Below, one piece after another: positions 1 to 9,010 of a stretch of DNA of 64,000 nucleotides. The notes beneath the pieces are model-generated. The model saw only the letters and a program-made list of their open reading frames with translations. It did not search any database and had not been told where the DNA came from. Made by a program: the position numbers and the translations under genes. Every line of letters begins with the position of its first letter. Position 1 is the first letter of the stretch. Source of the stretch: Diphasiastrum complanatum (lineage: Eukaryota; Streptophyta; Lycopodiopsida; Lycopodiales; Lycopodiaceae); NCBI GenBank assembly GCA_029204225.1, contig CM055107.1, positions 18,498,718 through 18,562,717 of the forward strand, in the 5' to 3' direction.

Positions 1-318
1 GCAGGTCAATGTTCATCCACTAGTATTGAGATAGAAATGGATGATGCTACAGAACGTGGAGCTTTGGAAGATTATGCTGCTGCTGCGTACACTGCGGCAG
101 AATGCGCAAGGAAGGCTGCCAAAGAGGCCAGGGCTCGAGCTGATGCGCTAGAGCTAGTTTCTGACAATGCTATAGCAAAAGCGACGGCAGCAACACAGAC
201 AGCACTTATTGCAGAAATAGAAGCCGCTGAGGTTCGAACCCTGCTTCGAATTCGTGATCCACCGGTGGATTCAAGTAGTTCATCATTGGGGAGTAGTTCA
301 TCATCGGAGAGCGGTTAG
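1..318 (+). CDS. C-terminal part of small alanine-rich zinc-motif protein, copy 1 (cut by window start)
   Basis: The reading frame is open from base 1 to the TAG at 316-318 and matches the last 105 codons of the complete copy at 38111-38734. What remains is the alanine-rich helical segment, the IRDPPVD linker and the serine-rich tail ending ESG. The cysteine motif lies outside the window. Substitutions against copy 2 include A to G after ER, K to E and K to N. No frameshift or stop is present, so this copy could still be coding if its 5' part is intact. The function is not recognised. The downstream flank is shared with copies 2 and 3. Confidence 0.6.
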   Translation, partial: AGQCSSTSIEIEMDDATERGALEDYAAAAYTAAECARKAAKEARARADALELVSDNAIAKATAATQTALIAEIEAAEVRTLLRIRDPPVDSSSSSLGSSSSSESG

Positions 319-1848
319 AGGACAGAGTGGAATATCTCATGATTAGGAATGTGGAATCAAACACTTCAGCAGTGAAGACAAGCGATCAGCAGGGCAGCTG
401 CGTCAGTCACATGCTGCACAGTGCAATGTGACTAATTCAATCTTTGACAGAAGCTCAAAACCAGATTGCGGACGATCCCGATTAATTGCCTCAATGGTTT
501 TACATTTTTTGGGATTGCCCACGGCAAAGTCTATCGTTTTCGTTAAATAGTTAAATAGAAGTAAAATATCTCATGATTAGTTAAATAGAAGACAAGCGAT
601 CATGAGCAGGATTCAATCAGAAGCTCAAAACCAGATTTGGCAAAGTCTATCGTTTTCGTTTAAATGCTTACTTGAAATTTTTTGTGTCTCACGTTTTTTA
701 AAGAGTGTCACGTATTTTTCTTGTTTCGGAATTAGGGTTGGTTCTCTTTGTTCGAGATCTTCCGAAACTCTTGTACATTTTTTAGGTCTTAGAATTATCA
801 GGTCTCTTAGCCTCACAACGTACACTAAGCACATCCAAGAATTATACATAGAGACAAGCTGCACAGAGTTAAAATCCTTCGGTAATAATAGGTTGCAGAG
901 CTCAAAATTACCACATCCCGAAACAGTTATTATGCAAATCCTGGAACCATTGCTCAGTAGAAGCTTTCCACCTCCAAAGCTCTCCCACATCCTTGATTTT
1001 GAAGCCAAAAAGGATGCACGTGGGCAGATGCTTTGCACCCACACAGCTCTTGTTACGTGGACCTGTGGACTGCCACATACCAGCTTCCTTGCATGCCACG
1101 TTGGGAAATTTGTTGCTTTCAGAAAGTTTTTTTCTTGGCCCATTTCGTGCAGCGGTGGCCGTAGTTGTTGATCCTGGTGGGTCTACAAGAAAGGTCAAAG
1201 AAAATGTTGCGACAGTGGCTGGTAAGATTCTGAAGCCCTATGTTTCTTATGTCCAAAAACAAGTTTGGACATATTTTGAAGTTGAAGGTGATGAAATGGC
1301 TTATAACAATACCAGATTATCTGTCAGTATGATGTCTCTAATCTGTCTTTCTAGCATGACCGGGGTTTGTGATGAAGGTGGCTGAACTTTCATTCAGGAA
1401 GTTCTGCCTTTTGCTCAATCTCTATAACAGCACAAATATAGCTGCAAAAGGCTCATTGTTCTGTACACAGGATGCTACTGGAGGTGGGGAACAACTAATG
1501 CCTATGTTCTGTTGCACGTTCTCTTGATGCCTGCTATGGCTACTGATGAGCTGTGCTTCCTTTGGCTTTCTCTGATTGCTAGTTTATCCATGTAGTTCAT
1601 TTTTTGTTAAAAATCTTCTTATCAATACTTATGTGTTGAGGTTGGTCAATGGAGTTTGAAAGAAAGTCAATGTTAGAGGATAAATTGTGAAGGTAGTCTA
1701 AACAATTGAGGCAGCTTGGACCTTAATGTAGGCCTCATCTACCCAATGTAAAAGTGGGTGCCGCATGAATGGAAAAAAGTAGACATTTGTAGATGTAGTA
1801 CGTAACATTTGTACAACATACTATTCTGTACAACGCTAGCCAGAATGC
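319..1848 (+). other. 3' flank of gene copy 1, no conserved ORF
   Basis: This non-coding flank is nearly identical to 38735-40218 and, inverted, to 50640-51591. Open frames in it are broken by one-base indels between copies, for example near 1049 against 39508 and near 1196 against 39652, so I do not call a second exon. The segment 855-1450 is absent from copy 3. Similarity to copy 3 runs about 100 bp further than to copy 2, up to about 1845, where copia C begins. Confidence 0.5.
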
Positions 1849-1918
1849 AGTATTCACAGGTGTTAGAATCAAGGATGCAATAGGTCTGAAGTCCTGTCAT
1901 GCATACAACAAAGGCAAG

Positions 1919-2502
1919 ATGTCACATATACCTTTTACCAGGGACTCATTTAGGACCACAAAACTCCTGGAGTTAGTTCACTCAGACATCTGTGGACCCT
2001 TTTACGTAGTCTCTTTGATAGATTCAAAATATTCTATTACCTTCATTGATGACTTCAGCAAGTTTTCAGTTGTGTACTTCATTCATAATAAGTTTGAAGC
2101 ACTGGACAAATTTATAGAGTTTGTAAATTGGGCTAAGAAGTGGACTTCGAAGAAAGTCAAACAACTAAGGACAAATAGAGGTGGAGAGTATGTTGTAAAG
2201 TTTTGTACCAGCCGAGGCATACTTCATTTGAAGAGAACAACATATACACCACAACATAATGGACTTGCAAAGAGGAAAAATTGAACTCTCATGGAGGCTG
2301 TGAGATGCATATTGGCCTATTCAAAGGCATCAAAATGGCTAATGGGCTGAGGCAGTAGCTACAGCCAATTACCTGCGAAAGAAGATAGGAAAATCTGACA
2401 TTCCCTATACTACTCCACATGAAGTATGGTGGGGCAACAAGCCAAGTCTGGCTCATGTTCGCATCTTTGGGTGTGTAGCATTTGCACACATACCAAATTA
2501 GA
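1919..2502 (+). pseudogene. copia C integrase fragment
   Basis: Integrase joins element cDNA to host DNA. The fragment shows the core start HSDICGPF, the FIDDFSKF segment carrying the second catalytic aspartate, the TNRGGEY and TPQHNG segments, then after a frameshift near 2284 the TLMEA and PHEVWW segments. The zinc-binding N-terminus is absent. A TAG at about 2500 interrupts the link to the following coding region. Not functional. Confidence 0.85.
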
Positions 2503-2525
2503 AAAGAAAGAAGTTAGATAAAAAA

Positions 2526-3728
2526 GTGGATCAGGGTTTCCTTGTAGGCTATGATGTACATTCCTCATATTATAGGGCTTACATGCCTAACACCAGGGAA
2601 ATCAAAACTGTAAGAGATGTGAAATTTGATGAAGCAATATCAATGGCTGACGGAGATCCAGTTGGTTATGATATTCTTAGAAAGAAGTACTATAATCTTC
2701 CCACATAGACAGAGGGAGTAGACCATGAACATCTAGATCAGGATGTTCATATACCAAATAAATTGAGTTACAGTTCAGACGATGAACAAGTCATGGAGCA
2801 GCCTGTACCTAAATCGCCTGCAACACACAATGGTTCTGTAGACATCCGGAAGGACAAAGGCAAAACAATTGTGGCACCAGCACAATTTCCAAGAAGGTCT
2901 AGAAGAGAAGGAAAACCACTTGTCATAAATGGAACAGACAGCTCAGCTTCTACAACAGAAGAGTTTTGTGGATTCGGTGGTGAACCACAGATTTATGAGA
3001 AAACTATTGACATTCCAGACAAGGAAAAGTGGATAAAAGCCATGGAAAAACAAATAAACTCCATGGAGCAAAACATGGTGTGGTCACTTGAACCCATATC
3101 AAACGACATGAAGCATGTCAAATGCAAATGGATCTACAAATACAAGTATGGACCAAACAACAAGGTGTCAAGATACAAAGCTAGGCTAGTTGCAAAAGGT
3201 TTTTCACATAAATATGGTGTTGATTACACTGAAACCTTTTCTCCTATTGTCAAACATACATCTATACATCTACTGATTGCATATGCAGTAGCCTACAGTT
3301 TGAAGATCCACATTGTAGATGAGAAGACAACTTTCTCGAATGGGGATTTTAAAGAAGAGTTGTATATGGATCAACCACCATGATGTAAATCATTTGCTGA
3401 TTATGCCTGCAAGATTCATAAAAGCATCTATGGACTAAAACAGTGGCGACAATGGTACAAGAAGAAGGATTGTGCTCTCAGATCCTTGGGTTTCCAACCC
3501 CTAATGGCTGATTATAATGTCTATATGAAAGTCATAGATGGAGAAATCATCATCATCGGTGGCTATGTAGATGACACACTGATCCTATCAAGAAGGGATA
3601 AGCTGATTACACAAGTGAAGGAAGATATTTCCAAGCACTTTCAAATATCAGACCTAGGAGAAGCAAAATGCTACATAGGATTACAAATTCACAGAGATCT
3701 TGAGAGTGGTAGACTGTATCTACAGTAA
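2526..3728 (+). pseudogene. copia C reverse transcriptase fragment
   Basis: The stretch before the RT carries the VGYDVHSSYYRAY and DVKFDEA motifs. The RT itself runs from the KWIKAME segment through KCKWIYK, RYKARLVAKGF, the VDEKTTF segment and, after an in-frame TGA at 3381-3383, SIYGLKQ and the YVDD catalytic box at about 3564-3575. The same frame continues on both sides of the TGA, so one substitution separates the halves; another stop lies at 2706. RT would copy element RNA into cDNA. Confidence 0.85.
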
Positions 3729-3887
3729 TCAAGATACCGACATTCAGAAAATTATTGACAATTTCCAAATGACACTGTTGTAGAGGAGTAAATACTCCAA
3801 TGGTTCGTGGTACAATTTTGACCCCAACCAAGACCTTCCCAAAAACCAAGATGAACAGAAGCAATACTCAATAAGCCTTAAAGAACG

Positions 3888-4165
3888 TTGATTGGTTCTT
3901 TGCTTCACTTGGCAGATAATACGTCGGACATTGCCTACGCAATGTTCATACTGGGCCAATTTAATATTAATCTAGGACCTGTACAATGGAAAATTAGATT
4001 CCTACAGTACCTAAATCATACAAAGGACTACGGCTTTTGCTATTTTCGGGATACAAGATTTCAGGTGAAGTCCTACAGTAATGTGAGCTGGGCATCCTAC
4101 AAAAGTGTTTCAGGAGGATGTAGCATAATAGCAGATGCAACTATTCTTTGGGTTAGTAGGAAAAT
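3888..4165 (+). pseudogene. copia C RNase H fragment
   Basis: The tether and RNase H region begins with IGSLLHLADNTSDIAYA and runs to GGCSIIADATILW. The usual catalytic aspartate in the YSDA motif is asparagine here (SYSNVS) and also in the inverted copy (SYSNAS), so the change predates the duplication. The C-terminal end is missing; the sequence passes into AT-rich repeat at about 4166. Confidence 0.75.
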
Positions 4166-4203
4166 TTAAAAGTTAATTTTTTTTGTTTGAGCTGATTTGC
4201 CCC

Positions 4204-4345
4204 TAGCACGCCGACATGCCATCTTTGGGGGCCTGCAAAACTTCATGTTTTACTTAGCACACTAGCTTGCTATTTCTGAAGGCTACAAAAGAATTATAGC
4301 TATTTCACTAAGCACGTCGGTGTGCTATGTTTGGAGGCTGCAAAT
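4204..4345 (+). repeat. Three-unit degenerate minisatellite (TAGCAC...GGCTGCAAAA)
   Basis: Three imperfect units of roughly 50-60 bp each start with TAGCAC or AAGCAC, contain a TGCCAT or TGCTAT step and end GGCTGCAAA or similar. The same block is found inverted at 30841-30985 and directly at about 57020-57165. Confidence 0.6.
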
Positions 4346-4935
4346 AATATTCTAAACTAATATCTTTTCTCAAAATTTAGTTCTCAAATGTGTCAAATAC
4401 CTTTTATATTTTATAATTTTGAGTTTTTCAACCTATCAAACTTGTAATGTATGCACAAAAATGAGATTTAATCTCTTAAAAGTGGATATTGCTCATGACA
4501 ATGATGATTTGATATCTACACAAGTTTGGTACTTGCATTATCACATAGACTATACAATTTGTTTTACATGAGAAAGTCTAATGGCTGTGAATTATTCACA
4601 TGAGATAGTGGCTTATGCTATGGTGTTCAAGCCTTTTTTGGTATTGGAAAATGAAAAGCTAGTGAGCACAATACCATTGAAGGAAGATGCGTTAGATACT
4701 GTCATGACACCTATCAAGAGACATTGAGAGGATTATTAATAGACAACCAATGTCACTTCCAAAGTTGTCTCACATTGAGGTCCTCACAAGCGACGCGTTT
4801 GTTTACATTGACATCTATTGAAATTTTTTGTATTTCATTAGTATCTTCTTGTAGCTAGAGATAGAATGTAGTTAATATTACATGGCATGCCATGTGCTAC
4901 ATAATTGGTGTACCATAGGTGAAATGAAAAAATTC
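4346..4935. other. AT-rich segment shared by three loci, no gene seen
   Basis: No open frame of note and no transposon domain is visible. The sequence recurs inverted at about 30316-30840 and partly at 57170-57499, where it is cut at GTGAGCACAATACCATTGA and joined to copia B gag. Confidence 0.4.
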
Positions 4936-6524
4936 ACTCACAGATTGTCAAAACCCGATGCACTACAACAAGATGCACGATTTCCAGCACTTTTTTTGAG
5001 CATTCTTTTGAGATATAGAATAAAAGAAGACGCATGGGGATAGTGGAAAGCTTTAGTGCAGGGTTTGTAGGTTGGCCTCAGTATAAGCCTTGCATATTTG
5101 AACATGCTTTTAAGAGACTTATAAGGAGGGTTATAAGGAGGCCAAGGACATTTCAAAAATCCATGGTAACCGAGAGTTGTAAGGAGGGTTATAAGAAGGG
5201 CTTATAAGGAGAATTATAGGGAGGGTTATTAGGAGGCCGAAGACATTCCAAAATACTCTGCTAACCAAGGGTAATATCGGGAGTGATAAAAAGAAGGCCC
5301 CTTGGTATAAATCTTGGAATGCCACAGAATGAAAATGGATGGCATTTTTTTAAAATTGTTTCTTATTAACACATTGAATTTCATTTTTTATCAACATTAG
5401 AGGCCATATACATAAATGAAAATAGAAAATTATGTATCATAACATTATCGTGACCATAATCTGTGTACTCACATTCGTCGACCTTTTATTGGATGTTGAC
5501 TAATCAAATAATAAAGCACAATTACATCTATGAGTAATGTGATTAATATTAATATACATGTTATTGTCTCACTTACAATCCGGTTCTTGATGTTCTTGGT
5601 TTGTCCAAGAATCAAGAAATGAGTGTTTCTTGATCCTTGGACATCTAAAATGTTGTTAGATTAGTTTCTTGTTTCTTGTATTGTGGATTAATGTAGGTGT
5701 AGCTTAGTTTTAGTTGTAAGGATTTGTACTCACAGATTGTCAAAACCCGATGCACTACAACAAGATGCACAATTTCCAGCACTTTTTTTGAGCATTCTTT
5801 TGAGATATAGAATAAAAGAAGACGCATGAGGGTAGTGGAAAGCTTTAGTGCAGGGTATGTAGGTTGGCCTCAATATAAGCCTTGCATATTTGAATATGTT
5901 TTTAAGAGACTTATAAGGAGGGTTATAAGGAGGCCAAGGACATTTCAAAAATCCATGGTAACCGAGAGTTGTAAGGAGGGTTATAAGAAGGGCTATAAGG
6001 AGGATTATAGGGAGGGTTATTAGGAGGCCGAAGACATTCCAAAATACTCTGCTAACCAAGGGTAATATCGGGAGTGATAAAAAGAAGGCCCCTTGGTATA
6101 AATCTTGGACTGCCACAGAATGAAAATGGATGGCATTTTTTTAAATTGTTTCTTATTAACACATTGAATTTCATTTTTTATCAACATTAGAGGCCATATA
6201 CATTGAAAATAGAAAATTATGTATCATAACATTATTATGACCACAATTTGTGTACTCACATTCGTCGACCTTTTATTGGATGTCGACTAATCAAATAATA
6301 AAGCACAATTACATCTGTGAGTAATGTGATTAATATTACAATAAGTTGCAATACATCTTATTGTCTCACTTACAATCCAGTTCTTGATGTTCTTGGTTTG
6401 TCCAAGAATCAAGAAATGAGTGTTTCTTGATCCTTGGACATCTAAAGTGATGTTAGATTAGTTTCTTGTTTCTTGTATTGTGGATTAATGCAGGTGTAGC
6501 TTAGTTTTAGTTGTAAGGATTTGT
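4936..6524 (+). repeat. Tandem pair of a 792-bp unit
   Basis: Unit 1 is 4936-5727 and unit 2 is 5728-6524, both starting ACTCACAGATTGTC and ending TTGTAAGGATTTGT. They differ by scattered substitutions and small indels. Each holds a purine-rich core with degenerate repeats of TTATAAGGAGGG (5107-5232 and 5900-6023). The inverted arm has only one unit (29516-30315), so the tandem copy arose or was lost after the inverted duplication. The origin of the unit is unknown; it lacks TG...CA ends and PBS. Confidence 0.75.
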
Positions 6525-7429
6525 TCAAACTCGTTTTGCATTAGTAGAGTAGGATTTCATGGCATTGCAACCATTTTTCATGCTGATTTCTTGGTTGAAT
6601 GCATGACTTGCATGTTTGCTAGATGAGCATGTGACTTTAGTTCAAGAGAGACCTATCTTGGTGTCCTCTGACAAGCAAGAAAATATGCTATATTGTTATC
6701 AGTTCCCTCATGTCTGATATGGGCTCTGAAACAAGAAAGATAAACTTCCTAAATGCCTGCACTCTCGGCTGACAGGCAGAACACCAGCATAACCTGTAAG
6801 CAGAAGTAAAGAAAAACAAAAGACATCAAATAGATTCTCAGTTGCAGGGAATTTGTCAACACATGCACGTAGTTGTTAGACATGAAAAGCCAAATTTGGC
6901 CTAGTAGAAACTCGAGCCACTACACATGAATAAAGTTTAGTTTGCCACAAGTGACATGCAAAGCAAACTAAGACTTGTATTGGCACATGCATGAACATTT
7001 GTACATTTGTATTCTAGAAAGTGACATATGTAGAAAGTTTGTAGATGTAGTTGCATTTCTCTACATGCAAAGTGATAGGTGTCATATTTTAGGTAGATAC
7101 TACTCTTAGAAGTGGGAAAATGTGATTGGAGGCTAGTGCCACCTTGATCTACTACCATCTCCTATATATGTATGTGGGCTCTCAAACAAATTTTGGATGA
7201 TGAATCACGCATTGAAGCTATTGTCTTGTCAATTTGGATTTTTACTAAAGCTTCAATTGTCATTCTCTCTCTAACTCAAGGAGCAGGTTTCTCTCATGCA
7301 TTAATTTTCTTTGTACTTTTCCCACACGTGTTTTCCAGATTTTTCTATCATTGCTTGAGAAGTTTGTAGATCAAAGAGTTAAGAATTGAAGTTTTCAAGT
7401 CTGAATAGTGATTGTATGGATTTTTGAGA
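6525..7429 (+). mobile_element. Copia B LTR and leader fragment, left arm
   Basis: This is the inverted partner of about 28335-29515. A TATATATG box lies near 7152-7160. Compared with the right arm it lacks about 275 bp around 7335 (CCCACACGTG joined to TTTTCCAG), which in the right arm hold the LTR end and primer-binding site. It ends at the target site where GPX inserted. Confidence 0.5.
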
Positions 7430-7434
7430 TTTCA
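7430..7434. other. Target-site duplication TTTCA, left
   Basis: TTTCA directly precedes the TGTGAG start of the GPX 5' LTR and is repeated at 12906-12910 after the 3' LTR. A five-base duplication is normal for copia integration. The empty site survives in the inverted arm at about 28333-28350. Confidence 0.9.
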
Positions 7435-8087
7435 TGTGAGAGATTTCAACTAGTTTAGTCTAGTTTAGTCACATATTGGTAAATTGTCAATAAGAGGCCA
7501 AAACTCATTTTAGACTTAGAGATAAACTTTTTGAAGTTATATTAGTTCAAAATACATTCAATAAACACTTTTGGAAAGTGTGGGAAAGTTGGTAGTCGAT
7601 TTTGAGAGAGATTCAAATTTGAACTTTGGGTTCATTGAATCTAGAGCCAAAAATAGTAGGGTTTACATTTTGGAGGGAAATCCAAGTGGCCAAATAGGGT
7701 TTGGAAACTCTATAAAAGGATGTAACTCGTGGAGAGACACATCTTCTCTCTTCTCTCTCTCATTTCATCATTATACATGGTTCTCTTTGGGTTCTACTAC
7801 TCATTGGTGCACTATCTTGGTGTTATCTTGCAATCTTGGTGTAGAATGATCATTTATTGCTATTTTCGGTTCCACACGTGTGAAATATAGTAGGGTACTA
7901 TAATTTTATGGACAACAAACATATTTTATGTTTTGGTTCATGTTTGATCAATATCTCTTAGAGTTTGCATCTCATTTTGTATGTAGATGCTTATTTTTCT
8001 ACATTGGTAGGATTGTTGGTTTGCTCCTTATTGTAACCAAAGATTTGGGACTTGGATTGGATCTTGAATGATCTGAAATCCTTCACA
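7435..8087 (+). repeat. GPX 5' LTR
   Basis: Starts TGTGAGAG and ends CCTTCACA, followed at once by the PBS. It carries the TATA box, a CT-rich stretch after it (about 7740-7770) and a CACACGTGTG G-box palindrome at 7873-7882. A 92-codon open frame (7571-7849) lies inside, but it recurs only because the LTR is duplicated. The TATA, CT-tract and G-box blocks are shared with the B LTRs. Confidence 0.95.
7711..7718 (+). promoter_or_regulatory. TATA box of GPX 5' LTR
   Basis: TATAAAAG sits 277 bp into the LTR, followed by a CT-rich initiator-like tract 30-60 bp downstream. The same box is at 12529-12536 in the 3' LTR and at the corresponding place in B LTRs. Start of transcription is inferred to lie about 30 bp downstream. 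Confidence 0.7.
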
Positions 8088-8100
8088 TGGTATCAGAGCT
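8088..8100 (+). other. Primer-binding site, initiator tRNA-Met type
   Basis: TGGTATCAGAGCT follows the 5' LTR without spacer. This motif is complementary to the 3' end of plant initiator methionine tRNA and is the usual primer site of plant copia elements. About 590 bp of untranslated leader follow before gag. Confidence 0.9.
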
Positions 8101-8689
8101 ATTGTGTTTCAGGTTATGAAAGGATCAGCCATCTTTAGCAAGGATTTTGGAGGAGTTACCAATGCTAGAGCATGCTAGATTGATCTGTACTCAAAAATCA
8201 TCATTTTTGCATTTGTAGAATTGATCTTTTGTAGGTCAAAACTCAATATAGGGTTATATACTTGATCAATTCCAATTTCACACTTGGATTACTAGAATTA
8301 GATGATTTTTGGTGCATTAGGAAGGTCTCATTGGAGTCTACAAGAAGATATACCAAGTTTCTAGAAATTGCATGTAGAATTTGAGATATTCAATTTTTTG
8401 TGATTTTGTCAAAACCCTAATTTTGATTGGATCTCTAGTTTGTGATGTTACTGAACTTCATTTGAGTGTTTTTCAATCTTAGGAAGTGGCAAGAATCATT
8501 ATATTGAGGATAGATCATAGGTTGATCAAGATTTCACTATTCTATGTGTTGATTTTCTAGTTAGAAATGCTAGAAGAGATTTGAGAGGTTCCATATCTTT
8601 GTGATTTCTTCTTGAGTTCATTTTTTGAGATTCAAGAGAGTGCTTTGTGCATTGGAACAGGTTGAAAGAGAAGATCAGGTCACTTCAAC

Positions 8690-9010
8690 ATGGCTACAAG
8701 TAGTGGATTTATGTTGGAGAGCAATGATAGGCTTACCTCAATCAACTATTCTACTTGGAAGGTGCGGATGGAGTCCTTATTGGAGATGAATGAGTTGATG
8801 GAGATTGTTGCAGGTGTGGAGGAGAGACCTCAAGCACCTCAAGATCAAGTGAGGTATGACAAGAGAGCAAAGAAAGCTCTACACATGATCAAGATGAATG
8901 TTACCAATGAACTTCTCAAGGAAGTTGGTAAGTGCACATCATCTTTGGAGGCTTGGGAAGCTTTGAAGAAGCTTTATGAATCCAAGTCTACATCGAGTGC
9001 TTACTCTTAG
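8690..9010 (+). CDS. GPX gag, N-terminal part
   Basis: The 106-codon frame starts at an ATG about 600 bp after the PBS and matches the N-terminus of plant copia gag: YSTWKVRME motif at about residues 20-28, then the DKRAKKAL and SLEAWEALKKLYE segments. It stops at TAG 9008-9010. The rest of gag continues in another frame that already overlaps from 8976, so two bases are missing (or one is extra) between about 8988 and 8992 relative to B gag. Gag forms the virus-like particle in the cytoplasm. Either this is a mutation, or ribosomes shift +1 at the terminal Ser-stop codon pair; mutation is the simpler reading. Confidence 0.8.
   Translation: MATSSGFMLESNDRLTSINYSTWKVRMESLLEMNELMEIVAGVEERPQAPQDQVRYDKRAKKALHMIKMNVTNELLKEVGKCTSSLEAWEALKKLYESKSTSSAYS

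Larger units (their letters stand above)
1849..4165 (+). mobile_element. Ty1/copia C remnant: integrase, RT, RNase H (left copy)
   Basis: A 5'-truncated copia element with no LTR, gag or protease on its left side. Domain order integrase, RT, RNase H is the copia order. It is broken by frameshifts near 2284 and after 3726 and by in-frame stops at about 2500 (TAG), 2706 (TAG) and 3381 (TGA). From about 2550 onward the same sequence recurs inverted at 31600-33340, as one end of the large interrupted palindrome. Its sequence is close to copia A, so C and A are sister lineages. Confidence 0.85.

Noticed and set aside
228-246. GGTTCGAACCC resembling the T-loop / B box of a tRNA gene
   Set aside because: It lies inside the conserved coding frame of the small gene (AEVRTLLR) and no acceptor or anticodon arm can be drawn around it.
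602-1171. 189-codon ORF and an antisense 172-codon ORF in the gene 3' flank
   Set aside because: Both are frameshifted in copy 2 by one-base indels and partly missing from copy 3.
5730-6116. 128-codon hydrophobic ORF, also open at about 29937-30314 and broken at 4938-5325
   Set aside because: It reads the complement of the TTATAAGGAGGG repeat core, which yields leucine-rich codons by composition. It is broken in one of three copies and has no recognisable domain.
7571-7849. 92-codon ORF present twice (also 12389-12667)
   Set aside because: It is duplicated only because it lies inside the GPX LTRs and spans the TATA box; no homology or coding signature.
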